NCBI GenBank assembly: GCA_965246785.1
Contig: CBDFFM010000004.1
Location: 62,001-126,000 of the forward strand
Origin: UBA1952 sp965246785
GTDB taxonomy: Bacteria; Bacteroidota; Bacteroidia; Chitinophagales; Chitinophagaceae
Direction of reading: 5' to 3'
Length of the DNA: 64,000 nt
Each line of letters begins with the position of its first letter. The stretch's first letter is position 1. The translations under genes and the position numbers were made by a program. The notes under the pieces are model-generated. The model did no database searches. It saw nothing but the letters and a program-made list of their open reading frames with translations, and was not told the origin of the DNA. Shown here in pieces: positions 16,298 through 24,702 of the stretch.

Positions 16298-16993
16298 GTG
16301 CAGCATACTAACCAGGCATACGTCGTAATCGTAGCGGGCGGCAGCGGACAGCGCATGGGCACGGCTCTGCCGAAGCAATTTTTAGACCTTTACGGTAAGC
16401 CTGTGCTTTATTGGAGCATCAAAGCTTTTCAGGATGCGCTTCCGGGATGCCAAATTATCCTTGTGCTGCCTGCGGCTCAGATTTCTCTGGCGCAAATGGT
16501 GCTGCAATGCTTTCCGGAACGCATAAACCTGACGATTGTTGCCGGCGGTGATACGCGCTTTGCATCCGTAGCCAATGGATTGAAGGCGGTGCCGCCGGAA
16601 GGCATTGTGCTTGTGCACGATGGCGCACGTCCACTCGCGTCAACAGAGCTTATCCAACGCTGCTATGAAGCCGCCTGCGCTTCTGACACTGCCATTCCGG
16701 TCATTCCGGCGGCAGACAGCATCCGCCGGGTTTCAGCAGATGGCAGCCGTGCGGTTGCACGCGAAGATTTACGAGCTGTACAGACACCGCAGGCATTTGA
16801 AGCCCGGTTATTGCATGAAGCTTTCCAGCAACCTTATCAGCCATCTTTTACAGACGAAGCAACGGTCGTTGAAGCGCTTGGCAAAAGCGTGCAATTGGTA
16901 GAAGGAGAGCGCGGCAACATCAAGATTACCGTGCCCGAAGACCTGATTATTGCAGAAGCACTGCTTACTTCACGAGGTACATCACTTCCTTAA
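16298..16993 (+). CDS. ispD: 2-C-methyl-D-erythritol 4-phosphate cytidylyltransferase
   Basis: This 231-residue enzyme of the MEP isoprenoid pathway transfers CMP from CTP to 2-C-methyl-D-erythritol 4-phosphate. The nucleotide-binding motif AGGSGQRMGTALPKQF lies at about residues 13-28, VLVHDGARP in the middle, and TDEATVVE near the end. The start is a GTG three bases after the preceding stop codon. The 3' end overlaps the convergent pdhB gene by 29 bp. Length and motifs are normal. Confidence 0.95.
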   Translation: MQHTNQAYVVIVAGGSGQRMGTALPKQFLDLYGKPVLYWSIKAFQDALPGCQIILVLPAAQISLAQMVLQCFPERINLTIVAGGDTRFASVANGLKAVPPEGIVLVHDGARPLASTELIQRCYEAACASDTAIPVIPAADSIRRVSADGSRAVAREDLRAVQTPQAFEARLLHEAFQQPYQPSFTDEATVVEALGKSVQLVEGERGNIKITVPEDLIIAEALLTSRGTSLP

Positions 16994-17948
16994 CCATTTT
17001 CACGGTGCGCTCTACATTGGGCAACGCGGCGGCTACGAGGTTGGGCGCATAGTGCATGTTCGTGTCCGTAGCTGTGATGCGGCGGATGGGCGCGTCTAAA
17101 TAATCAAAAGCTTCCTTCTGCACGCGGTAAGATATTTCGGACGACACGGAACCGAACGGCCACTGCTCCTCTACAATCACGAGGCGGCCCGTTTTCTTCA
17201 CGGATTCCACAATCGTCTGCCAATCCAGCGGGCGGATGGTGCGCAGGTCAATTACCTCGGCACTGATGCCTTCATTCGCCAGCTGTTCCGCCGTGCCGAG
17301 GGCCACCTTCATCATTTTGTTGAAGGATACCATCGTTACGTCGCTGCCTTCGCGCACCACCTTAGCCTTGCCAATCGGGATGAGGTATTCCTCCTCCGGC
17401 ACCTCGCCTTGCTCCCCATACATCACCTCGCTTTCCATGAACACCACCGGGTCTTCGTCGCGGATAGCGCTCTTGAGCAAGCCCTTTGCGTCGTAAGGAT
17501 TGGAAACGGAAATGACCTTCAGGCCGGGGATGTTGGCGTACCAGCTTTCAAAAGCCTGCGAATGCTGCGCGCCGAGCTGACCGGCAGAGCCATTCGGCCC
17601 GCGGAAAACAATGGGGCAGCTAAACTGCCCGCCGCTCATGGATAGCATCTTGGCCGCGTGGTTGAGAATCTGGTCAAGCGCTAGCACGGCGAAATTCCAC
17701 GTCATGAACTCAATAATGGGCCGTGTGCCGTTCATCGCAGCACCCACACCGATGGCGGCAAAGCCCAGCTCGGCAATAGGCGTATCCAAGACGCGCTTGG
17801 GGCCGAATTCTTCCAGCATGCCCTGGCTCACCTTATAAGCGCCGTTGTATTGGGCTACTTCTTCGCCCATCAGGAATACGCGCTCGTCACGACGCATTTC
17901 TTCTTGCATCGCTTCGCGAAGGGCCTGGCGGAAGGGAATGGTACGCAT
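16965..17948 (-). CDS. pdhB: Pyruvate dehydrogenase E1 component subunit beta
   Basis: This 327-residue beta subunit begins MRTIPFRQALREAMQEEM. It has the transketolase pyrimidine-binding domain (GEEVAQYNGAYKVSQG, DTPIAELGFAAIG, residues about 5-180) and a C-terminal domain with LIVIEEQWPFGS-like VIVEEQWPFG. It pairs with an E1 alpha, which is not in this window, to decarboxylate pyruvate. ATG 17948 is the family start. The frame runs further upstream through a repeat-rich spacer (17950-18045) that is not coding. The 3' end overlaps ispD tail to tail. Confidence 0.93.
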   Translation of the reverse strand: MRTIPFRQALREAMQEEMRRDERVFLMGEEVAQYNGAYKVSQGMLEEFGPKRVLDTPIAELGFAAIGVGAAMNGTRPIIEFMTWNFAVLALDQILNHAAKMLSMSGGQFSCPIVFRGPNGSAGQLGAQHSQAFESWYANIPGLKVISVSNPYDAKGLLKSAIRDEDPVVFMESEVMYGEQGEVPEEEYLIPIGKAKVVREGSDVTMVSFNKMMKVALGTAEQLANEGISAEVIDLRTIRPLDWQTIVESVKKTGRLVIVEEQWPFGSVSSEISYRVQKEAFDYLDAPIRRITATDTNMHYAPNLVAAALPNVERTVKMVKEVMYLVK

Positions 17949-17949
17949 T

Positions 17950-18040
17950 GGGAGTTGGAATGTTGGGGTGTTGTAATGTTGGAGCGTTTGGGGGAATATT
18001 CCAACGCTCCAACGCGAAGCGTCCAACATTCCAACACTCG
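17950..18040. repeat. TTGGAATGTTGG-type intergenic repeat block
   Basis: The spacer upstream of pdhB is built from variants of GTTGGAATGTTGGAGCGTT on one side and their reverse complements (AACGCTCCAACGC, CCAACATTCCAACAC) on the other, giving an imperfect palindrome. The same words recur at about 9322-9345 and 9797-9826. Confidence 0.65.
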
Positions 18041-18059
18041 GCAGCGAAGATAAGCCGCG

Positions 18060-18584
18060 CTACCGCTTTACGCGGCGAAACTCGGCGGTGCTGTTGAGGT
18101 ATTGTTCCTTATGGTTGAGGCGAAGCGCGGTATCGTTCAGGGCCAGCACTTCCATGCGGATTTTAGCGCCGCCGCCCTTGAGGGCTTGCTCATCCAGCAT
18201 CAACGCGCCGTCATCGTCAAAGTACCATTTAGCGGAGTCTATTCCTTCCTGAGAATGGAGATATACGAGGCCGTCTTTGTGAAAGTCAAACCAGGTTTCA
18301 GTCACTGCTTTGCGCTCCGCACGTTTGAATGAGTCCAGATTGGTACGGATGCTTTTCTTGAACGTATCAATATTGGCTACACCATATAACTGAGCGGCGC
18401 TCGCCGAATCCATGCCGCGGCCAACGGTGTCTAAGAACTGGTGCTGCTGCTCCATTGCTTCGTCAATCTGCGGGTTCTTAATATCCACTTCCTGCCACAG
18501 CCCGATGATTTGGGACTTTGGGTCGGGCTTACAGGCGGCAAAGGCAGTCAGCAGGATGAAGAATGAAAAGACTTTTGGCTTCAT
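18060..18584 (-). CDS. Putative lipoprotein of unknown function
   Basis: This 174-residue protein has an N-terminal lipoprotein signal (MKPKVFSFFILLTAFAAC, Cys at residue 18). The mature part has the pattern of small Bacteroidota lipocalin-like or DUF-type lipoproteins: IIGLWQEVD near the start, WFDFHKDGLVYL, a KWYFDDDGALML strand and LRLNHKEQYLNSTAEFRRVKR at the end, consistent with a short beta-barrel. It is the last gene of a three-gene minus-strand set and starts 11 bp after its neighbour's stop. Confidence 0.7.
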   Translation of the reverse strand: MKPKVFSFFILLTAFAACKPDPKSQIIGLWQEVDIKNPQIDEAMEQQHQFLDTVGRGMDSASAAQLYGVANIDTFKKSIRTNLDSFKRAERKAVTETWFDFHKDGLVYLHSQEGIDSAKWYFDDDGALMLDEQALKGGGAKIRMEVLALNDTALRLNHKEQYLNSTAEFRRVKR

Positions 18585-18595
18585 AAGGTTATTGG

Positions 18596-19540
18596 CTAAT
18601 GGCGCACGAGCCGCGCGAACTCGGCTTTCCATATCTCATTGCTGAACAGGTCATCCAACAGCGGAAATGCACCCTGGTCGGTGATGTGCGGATATGTCTT
18701 TTTGAGCAGCGTGTAGCGGGCAGACTCGGTGCTCAACATCTGCGCCAATGCGCGGGCCTGCCAGCTTTCATAGCATACATCCATCCTGCCGATTATATAG
18801 CCGAGGCGGTCTTCATCGCCTGAAACCGCAGACATGGCATTGAAGATTTTGCCGAAGTCTTCCGTGGAAATGGCTTTAGGGCAATCGCTGTTCGCAATGA
18901 CAGGCACGCTTTCCGTTTGCGTGACGGTCTTCGGCGTGTTGCTTTCTTGCCCCGGCTTATCCGTTTTAGGCAACTCTAAGTTTGGGATAAAGGCCGGGCC
19001 TTCTTTTTCCTCCGGCAACGATGTGCTGGCAGTAGTTTTAGGCACCTCAGGAAGCTTGCCCTTCCTGGGCTTAAAGGGTTTGCCGACACTATTATTTTGC
19101 GCTCTTACACGCAATACGGTATCAACTATCGGAGGCGGCTGAATGCCGGCTATAACTGCGCTGCCGGTCGGCTGACGGTCATCTTCTTCCTTGTTGCCTG
19201 CACGCAGATAAAACCCTTGTCGCAAGTCGTAGAGGGAAAAGCCTTCTGTCTCTTTGACTAAAAGAAAGCCCCTGCTGCCGCCATCGGGAATCATTACAGT
19301 AAACTGCTGCGGCGGAAAGGCGTTTTGCTGAAAAAGGATTTCAATATGGGCCGGGCCGGGCGCAAGTTGCGGGATAATGCAATAGTTTTTGCCATAGCGC
19401 GGCTGCATGGCGTCTTCAAGCTTCACGTAGAATGGCGTCTGCTTATCGCCCTGAATATAGAGGTAGGCGAGGCCCTCCTTCCCCTTTGCAAGCAGCGGAA
19501 GAATCGGAAGCAACAGGCAAAGCAACAATCGTTTCATCAT
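18596..19540 (-). CDS. DUF4476 domain-containing protein
   Basis: This 314-residue exported protein has a signal peptide (MMKRLLLCLLLPILPLLAKG), a beta-rich N-terminal region and a low-complexity proline/threonine-rich linker (about 120-215). A C-terminal DUF4476-like helical domain follows, with CPKAISTEDFGKIFNAMSA and RLGYIIGRMDVCYESWQARAL. DUF4476 is common in Bacteroidota and has no established role. The start overlaps the stop of the biotin-carrier gene by four bases. Confidence 0.75.
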   Translation of the reverse strand: MMKRLLLCLLLPILPLLAKGKEGLAYLYIQGDKQTPFYVKLEDAMQPRYGKNYCIIPQLAPGPAHIEILFQQNAFPPQQFTVMIPDGGSRGFLLVKETEGFSLYDLRQGFYLRAGNKEEDDRQPTGSAVIAGIQPPPIVDTVLRVRAQNNSVGKPFKPRKGKLPEVPKTTASTSLPEEKEGPAFIPNLELPKTDKPGQESNTPKTVTQTESVPVIANSDCPKAISTEDFGKIFNAMSAVSGDEDRLGYIIGRMDVCYESWQARALAQMLSTESARYTLLKKTYPHITDQGAFPLLDDLFSNEIWKAEFARLVRH

Positions 19541-20037
19541 TCAAGTTCTATCAGCACGTCGCCTTTCCCAACAGCCGTGCGCTCGGCAATCCGGATATTT
19601 TTTATGGTAGCGTCGGCGGGCGCTTTAAGCACGTTTTCCATCTTCATGGCTTCCAGAATGAGGAGGCCATCGCCTTTGGCAATGCGCTGGCCGGGCTGAA
19701 CCAGCACTTTGAGCACCATGCCGGGCATCGGCGCTTTAATCGGCTCAATCTTCTTTGTCGCGGCAATATCCAGGCCCATTTCGTGCAGGAGTTGGTCAAT
19801 CAGCTCCTGGATGGCTACAGTGTACCGCTGCCCGTTGATGCGCAAATTGACTTCTTTGGAAGCCTTATCAACACTTTCAACAATAGCCTCAAAGCTCTTG
19901 CCGCGGTGCAGGACGCTGAGGATACCGCCAGCTGCGCGGGAGATGTCTATGGGCGCCGGCTCCTCGCCAACCACCCATCGGCCGTCTTCTTGTCGGATGG
20001 AAAAGCTGTGTTTGCCGTTGACGATGGTTTGTAACAT
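19537..20037 (-). CDS. Biotin/lipoyl carrier domain protein (acyl-CoA carboxylase BCCP-like)
   Basis: This protein of about 166 residues ends with a biotinyl domain. LLILEAMKMENV places the biotin-accepting lysine at residue 132 in the MKM motif, and IKAPMPGMVLKVLVQPGQ is the other hairpin of the fold. The N-terminal 90 residues are the extension typical of propionyl/acetyl-CoA carboxylase carrier subunits. Start ATG 20037 is preferred because a perfect TATTTTTG (20047-20054) ends nine bases upstream; a TTG at 20049 is in frame. No biotin carboxylase or carboxyltransferase gene is adjacent. Confidence 0.88.
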   Translation of the reverse strand: MLQTIVNGKHSFSIRQEDGRWVVGEEPAPIDISRAAGGILSVLHRGKSFEAIVESVDKASKEVNLRINGQRYTVAIQELIDQLLHEMGLDIAATKKIEPIKAPMPGMVLKVLVQPGQRIAKGDGLLILEAMKMENVLKAPADATIKNIRIAERTAVGKGDVLIELE

Positions 20038-20046
20038 GAAGGGCGG

Positions 20047-20054
20047 CAAAAATA
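20047..20054 (-). promoter_or_regulatory. TAnnTTTG -7 element of the biotin-carrier operon
   Basis: The minus strand reads TATTTTTG, nine bases before the ATG at 20037. It overlaps the alternative TTG start, which argues against using that TTG. Confidence 0.5.
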
Positions 20055-20168
20055 GGCCTTCGCGTCTGTAAGCTCAGGCGAAGCCGGTGCTGGTCTGAAT
20101 TTTTCATACAGAAATTGCAGTCCGGCTTCACCGGTTACTTCCTGATGCACAGACGATATACTTTCTAC

Positions 20169-21020
20169 ATGCGTGTTTCTTATCCGGCGCTTACCGTGAT
20201 ATTAATGCTTGCCCTATGCGCCTGCGGGCCAAAGGCCTCTTCTATTAAAGGAAATGTGGAAGGCTACGACTTTGACCATCCTAAGGTAGTAGAGTTGCCA
20301 ACGTCGCTAAATGAGATTTCGGGCCTGTGGTATTACCCTAAGGACAATTCGCTCTTCGCCATTGAGGATGAAGATGGCTTTCTCTATAAAATCTTTCCAA
20401 ACCATCCTGAACATATCCTGCGCTGGAAATTTCACGGCCACGGCGATTTTGAGGATGTGGCAATGGTGGACGGTACTTTTTACATTCTGCGCAGTGATGG
20501 CTCCATCTTCGCCACCACTATCACTTCCGGCGAGAACATTCAAAGCGTGAAATATGAGACTCCGGAGAAGGGCAATGAGTTTGAAGCTATTTATTATGAT
20601 GACAGCTTAAAATTGCTGATGCTTGTCTGTAAAGATTGTCTTGCCGATAAGCGAAAAACGCTCAGCACTTGGGCCTTTAGTCCCACTGCAAGGCAGTTTA
20701 TGCCATCGCCGCTAACCATTGACGCGCATGGCATTGCTGCCACGCTCGGTGAGGATAAGATTAAGTTTAAGCCTTCGGCTGCGCTCATAAATCCATTTAG
20801 CAATCAACTGATGATTTTACAGTCCACAGGCGAGAAGATGCTCGTCACGGCCCACCGCGACGGCAGCATTATCCAGGCCTATCCGCTTAATGCGAAATTT
20901 TACAAGCAGCCGGAGGGGATAGCTATCGGCCCTGACCGTACCTTATACATCTCCAATGAATCCGCGGGACAAGGCTCACCAACCCTGCTTATTCTGCCAT
21001 ATCACGCACCCCGGAAATGA
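20169..21020 (+). CDS. SdiA-regulated-like lipoprotein (beta-propeller)
   Basis: This 283-residue lipoprotein has a signal MRVSYPALTVILMLALCAC with the lipid-attachment Cys at residue 17 or 19. The body matches the SdiA-regulated/esterase-like propeller family: LNEISGLWYYPKDNSLFAIEDEDG, GDFEDVAMVDGTFYILRSDG, and near the end QPEGIAIGPDRTLYISNES. It is anchored in the envelope and its ligand is unknown. The earlier in-frame ATGs at 20115 and 20145 would place residues ahead of the signal. Its stop overlaps the start of the metallophosphoesterase gene, so this gene leads a five-gene operon. Confidence 0.75.
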   Translation: MRVSYPALTVILMLALCACGPKASSIKGNVEGYDFDHPKVVELPTSLNEISGLWYYPKDNSLFAIEDEDGFLYKIFPNHPEHILRWKFHGHGDFEDVAMVDGTFYILRSDGSIFATTITSGENIQSVKYETPEKGNEFEAIYYDDSLKLLMLVCKDCLADKRKTLSTWAFSPTARQFMPSPLTIDAHGIAATLGEDKIKFKPSAALINPFSNQLMILQSTGEKMLVTAHRDGSIIQAYPLNAKFYKQPEGIAIGPDRTLYISNESAGQGSPTLLILPYHAPRK

Positions 21021-24000
21021 AACGATACCTGAGTTTCCTGCTTCTTGCCCTTCCCTTTTTCGCAGCAGCGCAGCCACAGCGGCCAAACGACTCCATAGTC
21101 CAGCGCATTATCCTTATTGGCGATGCCGGGGCGCTCACCGTTGACCGCCATCATACGGTAGTAGAAGCAGTAGAGCGCACCGAGAAGATTGATGACGGCA
21201 AGACAACAGTAGTTTTTCTGGGTGATAATCTATACCGCTTCGGGTTGCCTTATGAGCAGTTAGAGAAGTATGGCGAAGTGAAGGCTGTGCTGGATTCGCA
21301 AGCCAACATCTCCAATTACGGGCCTAAGATGGTTTATTTCATTCCCGGCAATCATGACTGGATGAACGGACAACCCGGGGGCTTTAATTCAATACTGCGG
21401 CAGGGACGCTACTTAAACGGGCTTGGCCGAAAAAATCTGCGTTTCCTGCCGGAAGAAGGCTGTCCGGGGCCGGAAGAAGTGGATTTGGGCAATGACGTCG
21501 TGCTCGTAATCATGGACACGCAATGGTGGCTGCACAAGCAGGCCAAGCCCGGCCTTGAGAGCGATTGCGCGGTAAAGACCCGCGAGGAATTGCTCAACGA
21601 GCTACAGGACATCGTGACTCGTAACTATAAGAAGCTTATCATCTTCGCCGGGCACCATCCGTTCAAGACATATGGCGTGCATGGCGGCTATTACACGGTG
21701 AAGCAGCACATCTTCCCCTTCACCGACATGAAGAAGAATTTGTATATCCCACTGCCCATTCTTGGCTCCATTTATCCTATCAGCCGCGCCGTCTTCGGTA
21801 CGGTTGAAGACCTGAAGTATCCGGACTACGCCAATATGGTGGCGCAAATTGATGCTATTCTCAAAACGCACCCCAATGTGATACATGTGGCCGGCCATGA
21901 GCATGCGCTGGAATGGATTGCCGACAGCGCCAGCAACTATATCGTATCCGGCTCCGGTTGCAAGACAAACCGCGTGTCCAAAACGAAGAAGGCAAAATTT
22001 GCCGCTGCCTCCATCGGTTGGGCGGAGCTGGACATTTACAAGGATAAGACGGTTACCTGCACATTTAAGGCCGCCGGAAAAGATTCCGCTGGCTTACTCC
22101 TTTATTCAGACACCGTCTTGAATTACAGTAAGCTCCCGCCACCCGCCGAGCCGGATACGACCACTCCGATTGCCGTCTATCACGATACGGCGCTGGTGCC
22201 AGCAAGCCATCAATATGCCAGCGCCACAGGATTCCGGCGCTTCATGGTTGGCAAAAACTACCGCGCGGAATGGAGCGAGCCGGTTTCCCTGAAAGTCTTT
22301 CATCTGAATAAGGAGCAGGGAGGATTAAGCATTACCGGCGCAGGCGGCGGATTTCAAACCAAAACCCTTCACCTCAAAGACAAAGATGGTGTGAAGTATA
22401 ACCTGCGCACCATAGATAAAGATCCGCGCAAGGTTTTACCGGCAGCCATGCGGGAAACTTTTGCGCGCGATGTAGTACAGGACATGATTTCAGCGGCGCT
22501 GCCATACGGGCCGCTGGTTGTATGGCCCCTGGCCAATGCGGCGGGCGTGATTGCTCCCAAGCCCACGTTCTTCTACGTGCCCGATGACCCGACGCTTGGC
22601 TTCTACCGGCCGCTTTTTGCAAATAAGGTCTGCCTCCTGGAGCCGGCAGACCCCACGCCGGACGGCACCTCGTCGAAAAGCAGCACGAAGGTTTTCAATA
22701 AAATGATTTCCGACGACGACCACTTTGTTGACCAGCACGCCGTGCTGCGTGCGCGTCTGCTGGACATGCTCGTCGGCGATTGGGACAGACACCTCGGCCA
22801 ATGGCGTTTTGGCGTGTCTGATACGGGCCGCGGTAAGCTCTATTATCCCATTCCCCGCGACCGCGACCAGGCTTTTTTTAATGCAAACGGCCTAATCATG
22901 AAGTTTGCGACCTTGCGCAGACTGCCGTGGATGCGCGGCTTTAAGTACAACTACCATAAGTTTAACTGGCTCAGCTATTCGCCGCGGGATTTTGACCGCC
23001 TGTTCCTTAATGACCTGACAAAGCGGGATTGGGATACCGGCATCCGCGAATTCCAGAAACTCATAACCGATGATGCGATTCACGATGCAGTAGGGCAGAT
23101 GCCTCCGCCAATTGTAACGATGCGGGGCGCAGAGCTGGAAGGTAAGCTGAAGACGCGTCGCGACAGGATTCACGGAAAGGGTATGCGCTACTACAAGTTC
23201 CTTTCGCGTGAGGTGCAGGTGCTTGGCTCAAACAAGCCGGAGCAATTCAACATCACACAGAGCGACAGTGGAATTCTCGTGCAGGTACACGCGCGTGAGC
23301 AGGGCAAGGACACAACGCTGCTCATGTACAGCCGTCTATTTGACCCGAAGGTTACGAAGGAGCTCCGCCTCTTCGGTTTCAATGGCCCCGACAAATTTGA
23401 GATAGACCCCGGCGTGCGCACTAACATGCGCATCCGTATGATTGGCGGTGGCGGCGCGGATACCTTCAACGTAGCAGGCAAGGCGCACAGCCATATCTAT
23501 GATGTAACTACGGAGGAAAATCAGGTGCTTGCCCACCGGCATACGGATAAAGACTTCAGCACCGACCCTACGGTGAATGACTTTAAGGTGCAGGACTTCA
23601 CTTATAATTTCCTGCGGCTGCCCACAGTCGCATTCGGATACAATCCGGATGACGGATTCCTTGCCGGCCTTGGCGTGTGGCGGCGCACCTATGGCTGGCG
23701 CAAAGTGCCGTACGAAACGGACAACAGGCTGACGGCGCTCTTTGCCGTTTCCCGGCAGGCATTTCAGATTAATTATCACGGCGCATTCATTCATTCGATC
23801 AAAGCGAATGACCTGCTGGTGGACGCCAGCTTTCAGCGCCCTGCATTACGCAACTTCTTCGGCTTCGGGAATGAATCGGAAAAGGACGCTCCGCTTAAGT
23901 TTTACCGGGCGCGCTACAATTCGCTGGATGTGGATATACTGATTCAAAAGCGCCTCTTCGGCATCCTGCGCGTGGCAGTCGGGCCTTATTACAGCTACTA

Positions 24001-24670
24001 TTCCAATCATGAATACGATAATGAAAACAAGGTGCTGGAATCACCGGGCTTCGTAGGGCTTGATTCCGCCAGCATCTATAGCCATAAGCAATACCTCGGC
24101 GGCAAATTCTTCTTGGACGTCAATAATGTAAACAGCGACCTGTTCCCAACGCGCGGCGTGCATTGGCACAATGAGCTGAATGTGCTCAGCGATGTTGCCG
24201 GCGAGACGACGAAGCCCTACACCGAAGCCCACTCGGATATGGACATTTATGCTTCCCTCAGCGACCCGGCAAAGCTCATCGCCTTGCTGCGCTTCGGGGG
24301 CGGCCATATCTTCTCCAAAGACTATGAGTTTTTCCAGGCCATGTCCGTCGGGCAAAACAATGTGCTGCGCGGCTTCCGCAAAAACCGCTTTTCCGGGCGC
24401 TCTATGGCTTATGCGAGCGTTGAGCTGCGCGCCAAGCTCTTTGACATCAAAGACTACATTCTGCCCGGCGCATTTGGGCTTGTAGGTTTCAATGACGTAG
24501 CGCGCGTATGGCAGGACGGCGAGACGAGCAACAAATGGCACGACGCTTACGGCGGAGGCTTCTACTATATTCCTTACAACATGTTTATCCTTTCCGCCAC
24601 AGCTGGCTTCTCGCCCGAAGGCACCATCTTCAACGTGTCGCTTGGCACTAAGCTGAACCTTAATTTTTAA
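21017..24670 (+). CDS. Metallophosphoesterase fused to an outer-membrane beta-barrel domain
   Basis: This 1217-residue exported protein has a signal peptide (MKRYLSFLLLALPFFAAAQ). The calcineurin-like phosphoesterase domain (about residues 27-330) has all expected metal motifs: GDAG, FLGDNLY, IPGNHDW, GHHPF and GHEHALEW. A long central region (about 400-860) follows. A C-terminal Omp85/surface-antigen-like barrel (about 870-1217) ends in aromatic F (LGTKLNLNF), as barrel proteins do. It therefore seems to present a phosphoesterase on the outer membrane. Substrate unknown. The ATG overlaps the preceding stop (ATGA). Confidence 0.85.
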   Translation: MKRYLSFLLLALPFFAAAQPQRPNDSIVQRIILIGDAGALTVDRHHTVVEAVERTEKIDDGKTTVVFLGDNLYRFGLPYEQLEKYGEVKAVLDSQANISNYGPKMVYFIPGNHDWMNGQPGGFNSILRQGRYLNGLGRKNLRFLPEEGCPGPEEVDLGNDVVLVIMDTQWWLHKQAKPGLESDCAVKTREELLNELQDIVTRNYKKLIIFAGHHPFKTYGVHGGYYTVKQHIFPFTDMKKNLYIPLPILGSIYPISRAVFGTVEDLKYPDYANMVAQIDAILKTHPNVIHVAGHEHALEWIADSASNYIVSGSGCKTNRVSKTKKAKFAAASIGWAELDIYKDKTVTCTFKAAGKDSAGLLLYSDTVLNYSKLPPPAEPDTTTPIAVYHDTALVPASHQYASATGFRRFMVGKNYRAEWSEPVSLKVFHLNKEQGGLSITGAGGGFQTKTLHLKDKDGVKYNLRTIDKDPRKVLPAAMRETFARDVVQDMISAALPYGPLVVWPLANAAGVIAPKPTFFYVPDDPTLGFYRPLFANKVCLLEPADPTPDGTSSKSSTKVFNKMISDDDHFVDQHAVLRARLLDMLVGDWDRHLGQWRFGVSDTGRGKLYYPIPRDRDQAFFNANGLIMKFATLRRLPWMRGFKYNYHKFNWLSYSPRDFDRLFLNDLTKRDWDTGIREFQKLITDDAIHDAVGQMPPPIVTMRGAELEGKLKTRRDRIHGKGMRYYKFLSREVQVLGSNKPEQFNITQSDSGILVQVHAREQGKDTTLLMYSRLFDPKVTKELRLFGFNGPDKFEIDPGVRTNMRIRMIGGGGADTFNVAGKAHSHIYDVTTEENQVLAHRHTDKDFSTDPTVNDFKVQDFTYNFLRLPTVAFGYNPDDGFLAGLGVWRRTYGWRKVPYETDNRLTALFAVSRQAFQINYHGAFIHSIKANDLLVDASFQRPALRNFFGFGNESEKDAPLKFYRARYNSLDVDILIQKRLFGILRVAVGPYYSYYSNHEYDNENKVLESPGFVGLDSASIYSHKQYLGGKFFLDVNNVNSDLFPTRGVHWHNELNVLSDVAGETTKPYTEAHSDMDIYASLSDPAKLIALLRFGGGHIFSKDYEFFQAMSVGQNNVLRGFRKNRFSGRSMAYASVELRAKLFDIKDYILPGAFGLVGFNDVARVWQDGETSNKWHDAYGGGFYYIPYNMFILSATAGFSPEGTIFNVSLGTKLNLNF

Positions 24671-24702
24671 TCCGCTCAACCTTTCATTATTTATCACTCA
24701 CA

